Below, piece after piece: positions 1-8,093 of a DNA stretch of 16,961 bases. Below the pieces are notes generated by a model. It was not told where the DNA came from, did not search any database, and saw nothing but the letters and a program-made list of their open reading frames with translations. The stretch covers positions 1 to 16,961 of the forward strand of contig CANQES010000024.1 in assembly GCA_947595555.1 (NCBI GenBank), in the 5' to 3' direction. Numbering within the stretch: the stretch's first letter is position 1; each line of letters starts with the position of its first letter. The stretch comes from an uncultured Clostridia bacterium. GTDB taxonomy: Bacteria; Bacillota; Clostridia; TANB77; CAG-508. A program made the translations under genes and the position numbers.

Positions 1-104
1 AATAAATTTTTAAACATAAAGTCAGTTGTTGCTGGAATTCTTATGATTTTTCCGTTTTGTATTGTTGCTCCTCTGGCGTCTTTTTCGTATTGTTGTTTCT
101 TCAT
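1..104 (-). CDS. Partial gene, 5' end only; possibly Rpn/PD-(D/E)XK family
   Basis: The first 34 codons are visible and the gene then leaves the window. The ATG at 104-102 is preceded by the purine-rich AAAGGAAG, a plausible ribosome binding site. The peptide is basic and polar with no signal sequence and ends in PATTDFMFKNL. A short motif of the form NDFxFKxxFG near the N-terminus is common in the Rpn/YhgA family of recombination-promoting nucleases (PD-(D/E)XK fold), which is the only reason for the tentative family name. The gene lies beyond the terminator at 318-352, so it is transcribed separately from the secretion locus. The 213 bases upstream hold one weak -10-like box (TATAAAAT at 138-145) and no convincing -35. 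That this is coding is fairly likely; the family is a guess from very few residues. Confidence 0.55.
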   Translation of the reverse strand, partial: MKKQQYEKDARGATIQNGKIIRIPATTDFMFKNL

Positions 105-317
105 TTCTACTTCCTTTCTATTTTACCACTAAATTTGATTTTATACAAGGGTTAATTTATGTTTTTGGTATAAAATTGATTAAATTTATATTTATGGAAA
201 CTTTTTAGATTAATAAAATTTTAGAATAAATTTTTAATTACAAAACTTATTTGAATAAATTTAATCTATATTACCATAAATTTCCATGTATGGCAATAGT
301 TTTTAGAAAAAATATTT

Positions 318-352
318 AAAAAAAAATGCCTATATCAATATAAGCATTTTTC
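318..352 (-). terminator. Intrinsic terminator ending the T4SS operon
   Basis: On the minus strand an 8-bp stem (AAAAATGC with GCATTTTT, 322-329 and 344-351) is extended by TATA/TATA around a TCAA loop after one mismatch, and is followed by about nine T residues. It begins 8 bases after the stop codon of the last gene of the locus. Its A-rich other side means it could also stop transcription from the opposite strand. No other equally good terminator is visible between here and 13734, which supports one long transcript for the distal module. Confidence 0.85.
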
Positions 353-359
353 TAAAATT

Positions 360-1718
360 TTATTGAATTTTAAATGACATTACAAAGTCTGTTTCTTCTC
401 CTAATTTCATAACTATTGATTTTGTTAGTACTTCTGTATTTTCCTTTGTAATATCTGTTAATTCTATATCTTGTACATAATTTTGTCCTTGATCTGAAAA
501 GTCTGTAAATTTTACATCATAATGTAATGGTAAATTTTGTCTCATATACTCTTCAAATTTTTCTACACTTCCAAAATTGTTTTGGCGAAATGTTTCATCT
601 AATACATTATATGCTGCTTTGTAATCTCTATTATTTAACATTTGTATCCATTTGTCTATATTCATCATTACTTTCATATGGTTATCAGATATTTCGTATG
701 TGGTTGTAAATTTTTCATTTGGTAATGTATAAGTATCTAGTGTTAGTGTAAATTCCATTAGTGCTGTTTCTTTGAATATGTATAAGTTTTTATATTGGTC
801 CCTACATACATATTCAGTATAGTCTTCATAGTTGTTTACCATATATGATGAAAATACTGCTTGATTTATTTCTCTAGAATTATCTTGTATATATTTTTCA
901 AAATTTTCAAAATTGCCAAATCTTTTTTCTTTGTAGTCTTTATCTAAACATTCATAAGCAAATTGAATATCATATGTTAAGTTTATTTTAAAATCAGCAA
1001 AGTATTTTCTACAAATATCTTCTGTACTAACTGCTTTTTCTATAAATGTATTATAATTATTTTTTTCTATTTGCTCTTCATCATAGAGTTGTACATTTTG
1101 ATTTACGGACAAATTAATATTTTCTTCTTCTATGTATTGATTTGGTATTATTAGAAAAGTATTATTAATGTTATCAATTAACACAATTATTTTAAATTCT
1201 TGTTTCGTAAAATCATTTTTATTTATTAGTACTCCTGTAACTAAATATGCATTTATAGACGTACTTTCCTCATATGCAACTTTACTCACAGTTTGTATTG
1301 ATTTATATATACTATTTATTCTTACTTCTTGTTCTTTAATAGCAATTTTTTCATATATATTTTCTTGTGTTATATTCATTTTTTCAATTACAAAATCTGG
1401 TATAATATTTACTAATTGCTCTTTTTGTCTTTCATTATATTCTTTTTCTTGCTGATTTAAATTTTTATCATTTAGTTCCATTTCTGCAATTCTTAAATTA
1501 TCTGAATAGCGTGAATACATATTTAAGCAATATTGCACATTAAACCATTCATTTTTATTTTCTATTTTTGTAATTTTATTTGCTTTATTAAAAGATTCTT
1601 CAATAGTAATTGCATTAGAATTACTTTCTTCTTTATTATTAATCAATACAGCTAAAATTATTATTATTACAATAATTAATATAATTAATATTAAAATACA
1701 TTTCTTAATAATATTCAT
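360..1718 (-). CDS. Membrane-anchored protein with repeated NTF2-like domains (VirB8/TcpC-like candidate)
   Basis: Predicted 452-residue protein. Residues 4-26 are an Ile/Leu-rich signal anchor; the rest is polar and probably extracytoplasmic. Two related stretches each start with an AYxxLD element and continue with an FGxxExFExYx element: about 253-276 (AYECLD, FGNFENFEKYI) and 369-392 (AYNVLD, FGSVEKFEEYM). A more divergent module may occupy about 50-190. This is how NTF2-like folds (VirB8, TcpC, DUF4878-type domains) often look, and in Gram-positive T4SSs such proteins are bitopic assembly factors. It is the last gene of the operon, 14 bases after the cell-wall hydrolase gene, with a weaker Shine-Dalgarno (AAGGATGGTG, far from the ATG) than its neighbours. 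The gene at 5925-6869 carries a similar module, so the two may be distant paralogues. The VirB8-like role is inferred from position and layout; no conserved catalytic residues are visible. Confidence 0.75.
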   Translation of the reverse strand: MNIIKKCILILIILIIVIIIILAVLINNKEESNSNAITIEESFNKANKITKIENKNEWFNVQYCLNMYSRYSDNLRIAEMELNDKNLNQQEKEYNERQKEQLVNIIPDFVIEKMNITQENIYEKIAIKEQEVRINSIYKSIQTVSKVAYEESTSINAYLVTGVLINKNDFTKQEFKIIVLIDNINNTFLIIPNQYIEEENINLSVNQNVQLYDEEQIEKNNYNTFIEKAVSTEDICRKYFADFKINLTYDIQFAYECLDKDYKEKRFGNFENFEKYIQDNSREINQAVFSSYMVNNYEDYTEYVCRDQYKNLYIFKETALMEFTLTLDTYTLPNEKFTTTYEISDNHMKVMMNIDKWIQMLNNRDYKAAYNVLDETFRQNNFGSVEKFEEYMRQNLPLHYDVKFTDFSDQGQNYVQDIELTDITKENTEVLTKSIVMKLGEETDFVMSFKIQ

Positions 1719-1732
1719 CTCTCACACCATCC

Positions 1733-4700
1733 TTATCTACCTAATACAAAAACACCTTGTACTCCTTTACTAAATACTTGATTATATCTATATCCTTGAT
1801 CCATAGCATAATATGAAGCTGATTCTAATACATAGTATTGATCTCCTTCTCTGCCGTTACACATGATAAAATGTCCTCCTCCAGTGTAAATGCCATTAGC
1901 ATCTATACTGAATATACAACATTTTCCAGCATCTAATGCTGCATCAATATTAGCCTTATCGTATCTATCTATCCATTCATATGTTAATCCATATTTTTTT
2001 GCTATTGCCTGAGAAGATGCAGCACCATTATTAACAGTACCAATTCCTAAAGAATTTAAATATTCAACAATATCAATTGGTGTAATCTCTTGTTGCAAAA
2101 GTCCAGAAACTGCCATTGCCAAAGCACAAGCACCACATCCACCAGCTCCAATTGTTCCACTTGCACTATCATAATATGGATAACTTGCCCATCTTGAATC
2201 ACTTTGCTTATATCTAGGACAGCTTACTCCCTTTGTACTCCATCCTTCCATTGTAGCTATTCCATAAGTTGGTTTTTCAAGATCTTTATATTTATTATAT
2301 ATCTCTAGAGCACTTCGTTCTCTTGCAGGAGATGAAGCATTACCAGGTCTTTCAAAGTATTTAAAAAATAAATATGCTGCTTCTTGTGGTGTACTTGCTT
2401 GCATGAACGCATTTCTTCCAGATCCAAATTGGGCTACTGCGCAGCCATCAGCTCCACCACTTTGCTCTGACATTTCAGCTAGCAAAAATTCTATTTGCAT
2501 ATTTTCGTCATCAATTCCTACACCCTTCTTTTGAGCATAATCATATAATCCTGTTTTTCTTGTTGTATCTGTCCATTGTGCTAAGCCATAACCAATACTG
2601 TCTGTTTTAAAGTTCTTATAAGAACCATTATTAACAGCTTCTGTATATGTTTGATCATTATAAGTGCCTTCATAAGAATTTTGCATATTGTTAGATCTAA
2701 AACCAGACTCATTTGCAAAATTTCCCATCGCACCAGCTGTAGCAATTTTAGAATATCCTGCATCTAATAATGCCCACCAAACTTTTTCTTCAAAGCTATT
2801 TCCATAAAACCTACCACCACCATTGGCTGTAGTAAATTTATTATCCTCATAAATGCTAAAATCAAACAAATCCTTATTTCCAATATTAGCCTCATCTTTA
2901 ACACAAGCAAACAAATACTTTGTTAATTCAATCATATTACTTGTTTTAGAGCTTTTCTCCATTAATTGATAAAGCCAATCATCAGTAATATTGCCTATTG
3001 CCTCACTTTTTCTAAAAATATCAATAAACTTTCTCTCATTTCCTACTGCATGGGATTCGCCTGAAGTGTATTGATTTGTAATACTAGATCCATTATTTGT
3101 AGTTTCAACTTTTACATTACTGTTATCAGATGAATAAGATTGGTCTTTATAGAATTTTACAAACCAGCAATCCGCATATGTTAATTCTATTGTTGGAGAA
3201 CATGATTCTGTAGTTATTGTATATGGAATTTCATTTCCAAATTCATCATAACGATATTCTACTGTTTGTGAAGTAGTAACCTTGTCTTGAATTGCCAATA
3301 CAATTTCAGAATCCATTGCTAATTGTGCTAAATTTTCTGCAAACTCTACATCACTACCACTAATTAAAAAGCATAATAAATATTCAAAAGGCATTGTATA
3401 TTTATTCATAGCACTATTGTAATTAATCGCTCTTCCCTTTGATATTGTTAATCCTGTTTCTGAATTATAATACCAAGTTGCTGTTATTAATTCTTTTTTT
3501 GAATTCAAAGTATATACACCTAGTGCCCTTTCATCATTTTGAGATACCAAAGAATTAAATACATTTTCTTCTACAAATGAAAGTTCATTTATATTAGCAC
3601 TTGCTTCTATCATTTCTCCTTTTCTCTTATTAGGTGTAACTCTCTTTATATCTATTGTTCCCTGGAATGGATGCTCACCTAAAGGTGCCACTTCTAAAGG
3701 TTCATCACTTGTGCTTGTCCCTGCTCCATTCTCTGTAATTATATTATATTTATATTTCCATTCTAATATTCTCTTTACAGATTGATCTATTCTGGCTTCT
3801 GTAATTTGTCCATTTTCTATTGCATCTAAAATTGATTTTTTATAGCTATCAAAATTGTAAGTCATTAGCATATCATTTCCTGCTTGTACAGCTTTAACTG
3901 CTACATCTGTATAATTGTTCCCTATTGCTTGCATCCCTAAGTCATCTGTCATAACTACACCATCAAAATCTAAATCATTTCTTATAATATTATGTACTTT
4001 TAATGATAATGAAGCTGGTAAATCTGAATCAACAGAATTTATTATATTGTGACTTACTAAAATAGTTGGTGCACCTGCTTCAATTCCTGCTTGAAATACT
4101 TTTAAATCTTGCGATTTTAAAGTAGCTAATGATCTTTGATCTCTTGCAATTCCATCATGGGTATTTACATTATTTCCATACCCAGGAAAATGCTTTAAGC
4201 ATGTAGAAAGATTTTTGCTTTTTGCCGCTTCAACAACTGTTTTTACACATTTTGATGTGACTTCAACATCTTCTCCAAAGCTTCTTCCATATTGTCCCAT
4301 GTAAGAATTTTTACTAGATAAGTCTGCTACTGGTGCTAAGTTTAAATTAATTCCTTTTGATAATAGTAGCTCTGCTTTTTTCTCTTCATCTGCTTTTAAT
4401 TGCTCATAATTTTTATTTTCTCCATATGATTGTGCTGACGGAAAATTGCTTCCAACTCTTTGGACTTGTCCACCCTCATCGTCTGTTGCATAAATTGCTG
4501 GTATTTTATTTGATGATTTTGCACTATTTATTGCTGATTCTACATTTGTGAATGCTGATGAATTGTTTCCCCAATTTAAAACATATCCTCCTGCATCTTG
4601 TTTTAATTCATCACCAGAATTAGTCATTACCATAAACATTTGTGATACTTTTTCTTCTAATGTCATACCTGCTAGTTTTTCTTGCACCTTTTCTTCTATA

Positions 4701-5890
4701 CTTTTATATGGATCAGTATTTTCTACCGTACTATTATTTGCATTTGATGCAATAATGCCATTTTTTATAGCACCTACAACTATCTCAATACCTGTATTAT
4801 TACAGTGTATCCCATCACTAGTGTACTCTGATTTTAAATATCCTTCTCCATCATTCATTCCACTTGATAAATCTACATAATGTAAAATTGACGTTTGATT
4901 ACAATACGCCATAATGTCATTATTAAACACATCTATATCCGATTTCATTGCTTGTGCATTCCAACCATAACCATGTTCATTAGCTTTTGGATTAATTTGT
5001 ATGCAACTATTAACATATATTGGAGTGTAAGGGTGCAACTGCATTAAGTAAGTTATTAGTCTTTTCATACTATCTACAGCATTCGATGTGTTTGAATATA
5101 CACTATTAGCTCCCAATTGTATTGAAATTCCAGAATATTCGCCAGTTATATCAACATTTATTCCTTGTACTGTACCTTTTCCACCATTCCTAGCAACTGC
5201 TTCCCATTCGTTTATTCCCGCACTTACAACACCACTAACTTTTACGTTCTTACCTAAGGCACGAAGCTTAACTCCTGTGTTCCCTGCATATCTAGAATCA
5301 CCTATGAATAAGAAATTATCCAAATTACTAGGAGCACTTACATTTGGTGTCTGTTCTTGTGTTGTATCAACTCCCTGCGATTCAACAGCTGTCAGATTTT
5401 CTGTAGGACCACCTAAATTTGGCAATTGTGTTATTACTTCCGCTTGGAAAAATTTTAATATAGTTGATTTATCTTGAGTAATAATTGCTGGATTCGTCTC
5501 ATTTATCTTATCAATAATGTCTTGTAAATGTTCTTCTACTCCACTTTTAAATTGCCAATAATATCCATTTGTAGAATCCCCTGCTATTTCTACTAAATCT
5601 TTTATATCTGAAACATTGTATTCTTCATAAATTGTATCTATAGTTTTTTCAAACGCAAGATTATGTAACCAATTAAGAAATCCTTCAATTAACCCAACAA
5701 CAATCAATACAGTACTAATTAATATCACAAATTTTAATATTGCAGGAATAGAAGTAACAAAAGTAATCATTTTTCTTAATGTGTTTTTAGTGTCTTGAGC
5801 ATTTCTTACACCGTCTTTTACATGATCTAACAAATTTTTATCTTTAGTTTCATCTTGCTTTTCTAGTTGTTTTTCTTCATCTTCTACCAT
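1733..5890 (-). CDS. Giant membrane-anchored cell-wall hydrolase: SGNH + GH3 + phage-type lysozyme + C39-like peptidase (VirB1 role)
   Basis: Predicted 1385 residues. A charged cytoplasmic N-terminus is followed by one membrane segment (about 48-70). SGNH hydrolase, about 190-380: block I FIGDSR with Ser199, block III LGANS with Asn262, block V DGIH with Asp359 and His362. GH3 of the NagZ type, about 398-715: KHFPGYG at 566-572, His578 of the acid/base dyad, TDDLGM with Asp649 as likely nucleophile. The central region, about 740-870, is unassigned. Phage_lysozyme2-type domain, about 1028-1205: GNFANESGF with likely catalytic Glu1061, then GYGLAQWT. C39-like peptidase, about 1222-1383: GCGACALAM with Cys1252, GGHFIM with His1340. 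The last two domains fit the wall-opening (VirB1-like) enzyme of Gram-positive T4SSs; the first two look like an added cassette for trimming wall acetyl groups or GlcNAc. The dyad Asp of GH3 is replaced by Asn576. The start is well supported by GAGGAGGTGG upstream. Domain calls are strong; substrates are inferred. Confidence 0.93.
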   Translation of the reverse strand: MVEDEEKQLEKQDETKDKNLLDHVKDGVRNAQDTKNTLRKMITFVTSIPAILKFVILISTVLIVVGLIEGFLNWLHNLAFEKTIDTIYEEYNVSDIKDLVEIAGDSTNGYYWQFKSGVEEHLQDIIDKINETNPAIITQDKSTILKFFQAEVITQLPNLGGPTENLTAVESQGVDTTQEQTPNVSAPSNLDNFLFIGDSRYAGNTGVKLRALGKNVKVSGVVSAGINEWEAVARNGGKGTVQGINVDITGEYSGISIQLGANSVYSNTSNAVDSMKRLITYLMQLHPYTPIYVNSCIQINPKANEHGYGWNAQAMKSDIDVFNNDIMAYCNQTSILHYVDLSSGMNDGEGYLKSEYTSDGIHCNNTGIEIVVGAIKNGIIASNANNSTVENTDPYKSIEEKVQEKLAGMTLEEKVSQMFMVMTNSGDELKQDAGGYVLNWGNNSSAFTNVESAINSAKSSNKIPAIYATDDEGGQVQRVGSNFPSAQSYGENKNYEQLKADEEKKAELLLSKGINLNLAPVADLSSKNSYMGQYGRSFGEDVEVTSKCVKTVVEAAKSKNLSTCLKHFPGYGNNVNTHDGIARDQRSLATLKSQDLKVFQAGIEAGAPTILVSHNIINSVDSDLPASLSLKVHNIIRNDLDFDGVVMTDDLGMQAIGNNYTDVAVKAVQAGNDMLMTYNFDSYKKSILDAIENGQITEARIDQSVKRILEWKYKYNIITENGAGTSTSDEPLEVAPLGEHPFQGTIDIKRVTPNKRKGEMIEASANINELSFVEENVFNSLVSQNDERALGVYTLNSKKELITATWYYNSETGLTISKGRAINYNSAMNKYTMPFEYLLCFLISGSDVEFAENLAQLAMDSEIVLAIQDKVTTSQTVEYRYDEFGNEIPYTITTESCSPTIELTYADCWFVKFYKDQSYSSDNSNVKVETTNNGSSITNQYTSGESHAVGNERKFIDIFRKSEAIGNITDDWLYQLMEKSSKTSNMIELTKYLFACVKDEANIGNKDLFDFSIYEDNKFTTANGGGRFYGNSFEEKVWWALLDAGYSKIATAGAMGNFANESGFRSNNMQNSYEGTYNDQTYTEAVNNGSYKNFKTDSIGYGLAQWTDTTRKTGLYDYAQKKGVGIDDENMQIEFLLAEMSEQSGGADGCAVAQFGSGRNAFMQASTPQEAAYLFFKYFERPGNASSPARERSALEIYNKYKDLEKPTYGIATMEGWSTKGVSCPRYKQSDSRWASYPYYDSASGTIGAGGCGACALAMAVSGLLQQEITPIDIVEYLNSLGIGTVNNGAASSQAIAKKYGLTYEWIDRYDKANIDAALDAGKCCIFSIDANGIYTGGGHFIMCNGREGDQYYVLESASYYAMDQGYRYNQVFSKGVQGVFVLGR

Positions 5891-5924
5891 GTTACCACCT
5901 CCTCTGCTACTCCTTAATTGATAA

Positions 5925-6869
5925 TTATAGTTCTACCTTAATATTCATTTTCTCTGTATTATTTGTATGTCCTTGTAAATATTGCTGATAATTAGTAATA
6001 ATATCTGTAAAATTTATGCTTTCTATGTTTAAGTCTTCTCTAAAGACTATTCCAAATTTGATATTTATTGTTTTTTCTTCATTTGATTTTACTATAAAGT
6101 CTTCATTTAAATTTTCATATAATAATGCTTCAAAATTAGTTCCTACACTATTAGTTGCATAAACTGTACCTGTATTTTCTCCTGTATCTAAAAATATATC
6201 ATTTGGCGTTTCGTTTTTTATTTTTATTTGATATATATAATATTCTTTATACATTTTTACTTTTTCTATTGTTATATTAATTCCTTGTTCAGATTGACTC
6301 TTTTCAATGTCTTGTATTTGTATTAAATTTCCAATATTTATTTTGTTCGTACCATTTTCTTTTACTATTGTATAATAATCTTCTATGTATTCACTCTCTC
6401 CTATGTTTCCAGTTGATAAATTATCTTCATATAATTTTATTATATATGTATTGATTTTTAAAGAATTCCATGATTGAAATGTGTACGTTTTTTTTGTGCT
6501 AAAGTTTCGCATCCAATAAGTATTTTTAAATTGTTCTAGTGTTGGATATAACTCTTTTTTACATTGAGTAGACAAAGCATCATAGGCTTTGTCTACTTCT
6601 TGGTTTATACAATCATTTAAAAATTTTTCTATTAATGTGCCAAATTGGTTTTTATTACTTTTTGAAACACTCCCCCCAGAAATGATTGATTCACTCTGAC
6701 TTTTATAGGATTCCTCTTCAATCTTACTTGTATTTTCGGATTGTTTTTTGCTATTTACTTTTATTATGTAATTAATCATTTGTATCATTACTATTATAAA
6801 TATTATAATTATTATAAATGTCCAAAATTCTTTTCTGTTTTGATTATATATTCTTATAATATGATTCAA
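5925..6869 (-). CDS. Bitopic membrane protein with NTF2-like domain (VirB8/TcpC-like candidate), TTG start
   Basis: Predicted 314 residues. A short basic cytoplasmic N-terminus precedes one strong membrane helix (about 15-36) and a Ser/Glu-rich linker (40-75). Residues about 77-180 look NTF2-like: FLNDCINQEVDKAYDALS then a TLEQFKNTYW element, the same pattern as the repeated modules in the gene at 360-1718. Residues about 190-300 are strand-rich with an NETPNDIFLDTG stretch, perhaps a DUF4352-like beta-sandwich. One helix plus an outer NTF2-like domain is the layout of VirB8 proteins, which nucleate T4SS assembly; the role is inferred from this and from the locus. The start codon is TTG: no ATG lies nearby and AAGGAGG sits exactly 7 bases upstream. 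It begins 12 bases after the VirB6 tail and ends 34 bases before the large hydrolase gene. A perfect 12-bp inverted repeat lies inside it at 6567-6597. Confidence 0.8.
   Translation of the reverse strand: MNHIIRIYNQNRKEFWTFIIIIIFIIVMIQMINYIIKVNSKKQSENTSKIEEESYKSQSESIISGGSVSKSNKNQFGTLIEKFLNDCINQEVDKAYDALSTQCKKELYPTLEQFKNTYWMRNFSTKKTYTFQSWNSLKINTYIIKLYEDNLSTGNIGESEYIEDYYTIVKENGTNKINIGNLIQIQDIEKSQSEQGINITIEKVKMYKEYYIYQIKIKNETPNDIFLDTGENTGTVYATNSVGTNFEALLYENLNEDFIVKSNEEKTINIKFGIVFREDLNIESINFTDIITNYQQYLQGHTNNTEKMNIKVEL
6567..6597. repeat. Perfect 12-bp inverted repeat inside a coding region
   Basis: GTAGACAAAGC at 6568-6578 and its exact complement at 6586-6596 flank a 7-base loop, and the outer A/T pair at 6567 and 6597 also matches. 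It lies in the codons for the VDKAYDALST stretch of the VirB8-like candidate. No T-run follows on either strand, so it is not an intrinsic terminator. It may be chance or an mRNA structure. Confidence 0.7.
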
Positions 6870-6876
6870 TTTGAAT

Positions 6877-6883
6877 CCTCCTT
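6877..6883 (-). promoter_or_regulatory. Shine-Dalgarno that fixes the TTG start at 6869
   Basis: AAGGAGG on the minus strand lies 7 bases upstream of the TTG at 6869-6867 and overlaps the TAA stop of the preceding gene (6884-6882). This coupling suggests that ribosomes finishing the upstream frame re-initiate here. Without it no conventional start codon would be available for the VirB8-like candidate. Confidence 0.8.
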
Positions 6884-7985
6884 ATGGTAATGTAGTATTG
6901 TTTCTGTTGTTTCTGTTGTTTCTTTGTGTTTGACGATTAGTTGATTTTTTTAATTCCTTGTATTCTGCTTCTGCTACTGTAGTACTATCTTTTGCTTTTG
7001 AATTTGCTACTTTACTAGCCCTTGCCTTTTTTTCATTTGCTGATCCATCCATTGCTTTTCTCTTGCCTTTTGCTTTAACAATATCCTCTTCTCTTTTGTT
7101 CTTTGTTAATTTCCTATCTTCTACTTCCGCTTTTGTTCTTGCTACTCTAGTAGTATCTTTTGCTTCTGAATTTGTTGCTGCACTAGTCCTTGCTTTTTTA
7201 TCATCTGCTGATCTATCCATTGCCTTTCTATCATTTGCTGATCTATCCATTGCCTTTCTTTTGTCCTGCGTGCTACTGATTCCTCGTCTTTCTTGTCTTT
7301 TTTCTTTTTCTTTATTAGTATTTCTTATCTTCATATATTTTTCGGCACCGCCAACCTCTTGTAAATCTGCAAATATTTTCATTGCCTCTTCTTCATCTTT
7401 TTCATTACTGTTTAAATTATAATAGAAACTGTCTTCCAATTCTTGCCTTTTCTCATAATTATAAATATAAGATCTATCAAATGCTCCAGCTTCTTGGGCA
7501 ATATTAATTATTTTTTCGTGATCTCTATTGCTTGATCCTATCTTACTACCACGCCTTGCTTCTACTTTTAATATTTTTTCCTGTAACTTTTCATCGTTAA
7601 TTCCTGCTTTTTTCATATCCCAAACTGCATCCATAACTTGAGCAGTTGAAAATGTGTTACCGTTTTTAGATAGTTTCGCTGCCATATCATGATATTTTAT
7701 TTTTTCTGCATCATCTCTCATAAAGTTTTTCTTTCTAATGTCATTTTGTCTTTTTATGTCTCTATTTCTTGCATAATTTAATCCATATGCTTCTTCTTCA
7801 TAAGCTCTTCTAACATTTCCTGGTTGTTTCAATACATTTTTAGCAACTCCACTAACTCTACCAGTCACATTTGCGGCTGTATTTCCTGCTACATATCCAG
7901 CTACCGCTCCTCCAGCTACAAATTGTGGTATCTTTGAGGCATCTCCCATTGTTAACGCTGATCCAGCTCCTATGACTGTACCCAT
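6882..7985 (-). CDS. Detached cytosolic tail of a VirB6/TrbL-like protein
   Basis: Predicted 367 residues from the first in-frame ATG. Residues 1-40 are Gly/Ala-rich and weakly hydrophobic (GTVIGAGSAL, FVAGGAVAGYVAG). Residues about 55-225 are charged and helical, including RNVKQ-like basic runs and an NxGNTFSTAQVMDAVWDM segment. Residues about 225-367 are very basic, low-complexity repeats (KRKAMDRSA, KKARTSAA) ending in RNNRNNRNN. VirB6/TrbL-like proteins of Bacillota often carry just such a Gly-rich then charged C-terminal tail. The frame stays open for 36 codons upstream of this ATG and reaches the 3' end of the VirB6 gene, so this looks like the C-terminal part of that gene cut off by a +1 frameshift. 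AGGAGGTG directly before the ATG would allow independent translation, but those bases also encode GGV of the joined frame. It has no signal peptide and no known enzymatic motif. Confidence 0.75.
   Translation of the reverse strand: MGTVIGAGSALTMGDASKIPQFVAGGAVAGYVAGNTAANVTGRVSGVAKNVLKQPGNVRRAYEEEAYGLNYARNRDIKRQNDIRKKNFMRDDAEKIKYHDMAAKLSKNGNTFSTAQVMDAVWDMKKAGINDEKLQEKILKVEARRGSKIGSSNRDHEKIINIAQEAGAFDRSYIYNYEKRQELEDSFYYNLNSNEKDEEEAMKIFADLQEVGGAEKYMKIRNTNKEKEKRQERRGISSTQDKRKAMDRSANDRKAMDRSADDKKARTSAATNSEAKDTTRVARTKAEVEDRKLTKNKREEDIVKAKGKRKAMDGSANEKKARASKVANSKAKDSTTVAEAEYKELKKSTNRQTQRNNRNNRNNTTLP
6972..7229. repeat. Imperfect 90-bp direct repeat in the VirB6 tail gene
   Basis: Bases 6972-7061 and 7140-7229 align without gaps, with about 13 differences by eye (near 85% identity). 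They encode two copies of a basic low-complexity module containing KRKAMD(R/G)SA, KKAR and NS(E/K)AKD. The copies have diverged and preserve the frame, which suggests a duplicated protein module rather than a mobile element. Confidence 0.75.
7200..7259. repeat. 30-bp tandem repeat, two copies
   Basis: The unit at 7200-7229 is repeated at 7230-7259 with one mismatch (TCATCTGC versus TCATTTGC). A more diverged third copy ends the first arm of the 90-bp repeat (7032-7061). It encodes tandem KAMDRSA(N/D)D(R/K) decapeptides. Being a multiple of three, copy-number change would lengthen or shorten the basic tail without breaking the frame. Confidence 0.8.
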
Positions 7986-8093
7986 TACACCTCCTGCTAA
8001 TTTAGCACCAGTTCTCGCAATTTTACCTTTATTTACCCATATTCCTCTAACTCCATTTTTTACTCCTCTAATTGTTGTTCTGCCGTACTCCCC
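7986..8093 (-). other. Frameshift joint between VirB6 body and tail
   Basis: The VirB6 frame ends with TAG at 8070-8068. The frame of the downstream tail gene (+1 relative to it) is open from just after a TAA at 8096-8094 down to the tail ATG, with no usable start codon, and reads a basic peptide containing TTIRGVKNGVRGIWVNKGK. Removing one G from the GGGG run at 8093-8090 would join the two frames as IREYGRTTIRGV, giving one protein of about 1085 residues. The open frame is seen directly. That it reflects a recent one-base insertion, a sequencing error or a programmed +1 shift is inference. Confidence 0.7.

Noticed and set aside
105..317. Search for an att-like repeat of the tRNA-Ser 3' end, or a small gene, at the left edge.
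   Set aside because: No stretch resembling the tRNA end and no open frame with a ribosome binding site was found; only AT-rich sequence with a weak -10-like box.
4357..5477. Plus-strand open frames opposite the hydrolase gene, and similar ones opposite nearly every gene.
   Set aside because: They lie antisense to strongly supported genes, lack ribosome binding sites and have low-complexity Leu/Ser/Phe-rich composition typical of the reverse complement of AT-rich coding DNA.
8033..8056. Seven-codon leader ORF (MELEEYG) with a GAGGAG site 6 bases upstream, between the VirB6 body and tail.
   Set aside because: The bases are better explained as coding sequence of the joined VirB6 frame (AGA GGA GTA AAA AAT GGA); Gly/Arg codons create false Shine-Dalgarno sites. 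Kept only as a remote possibility.
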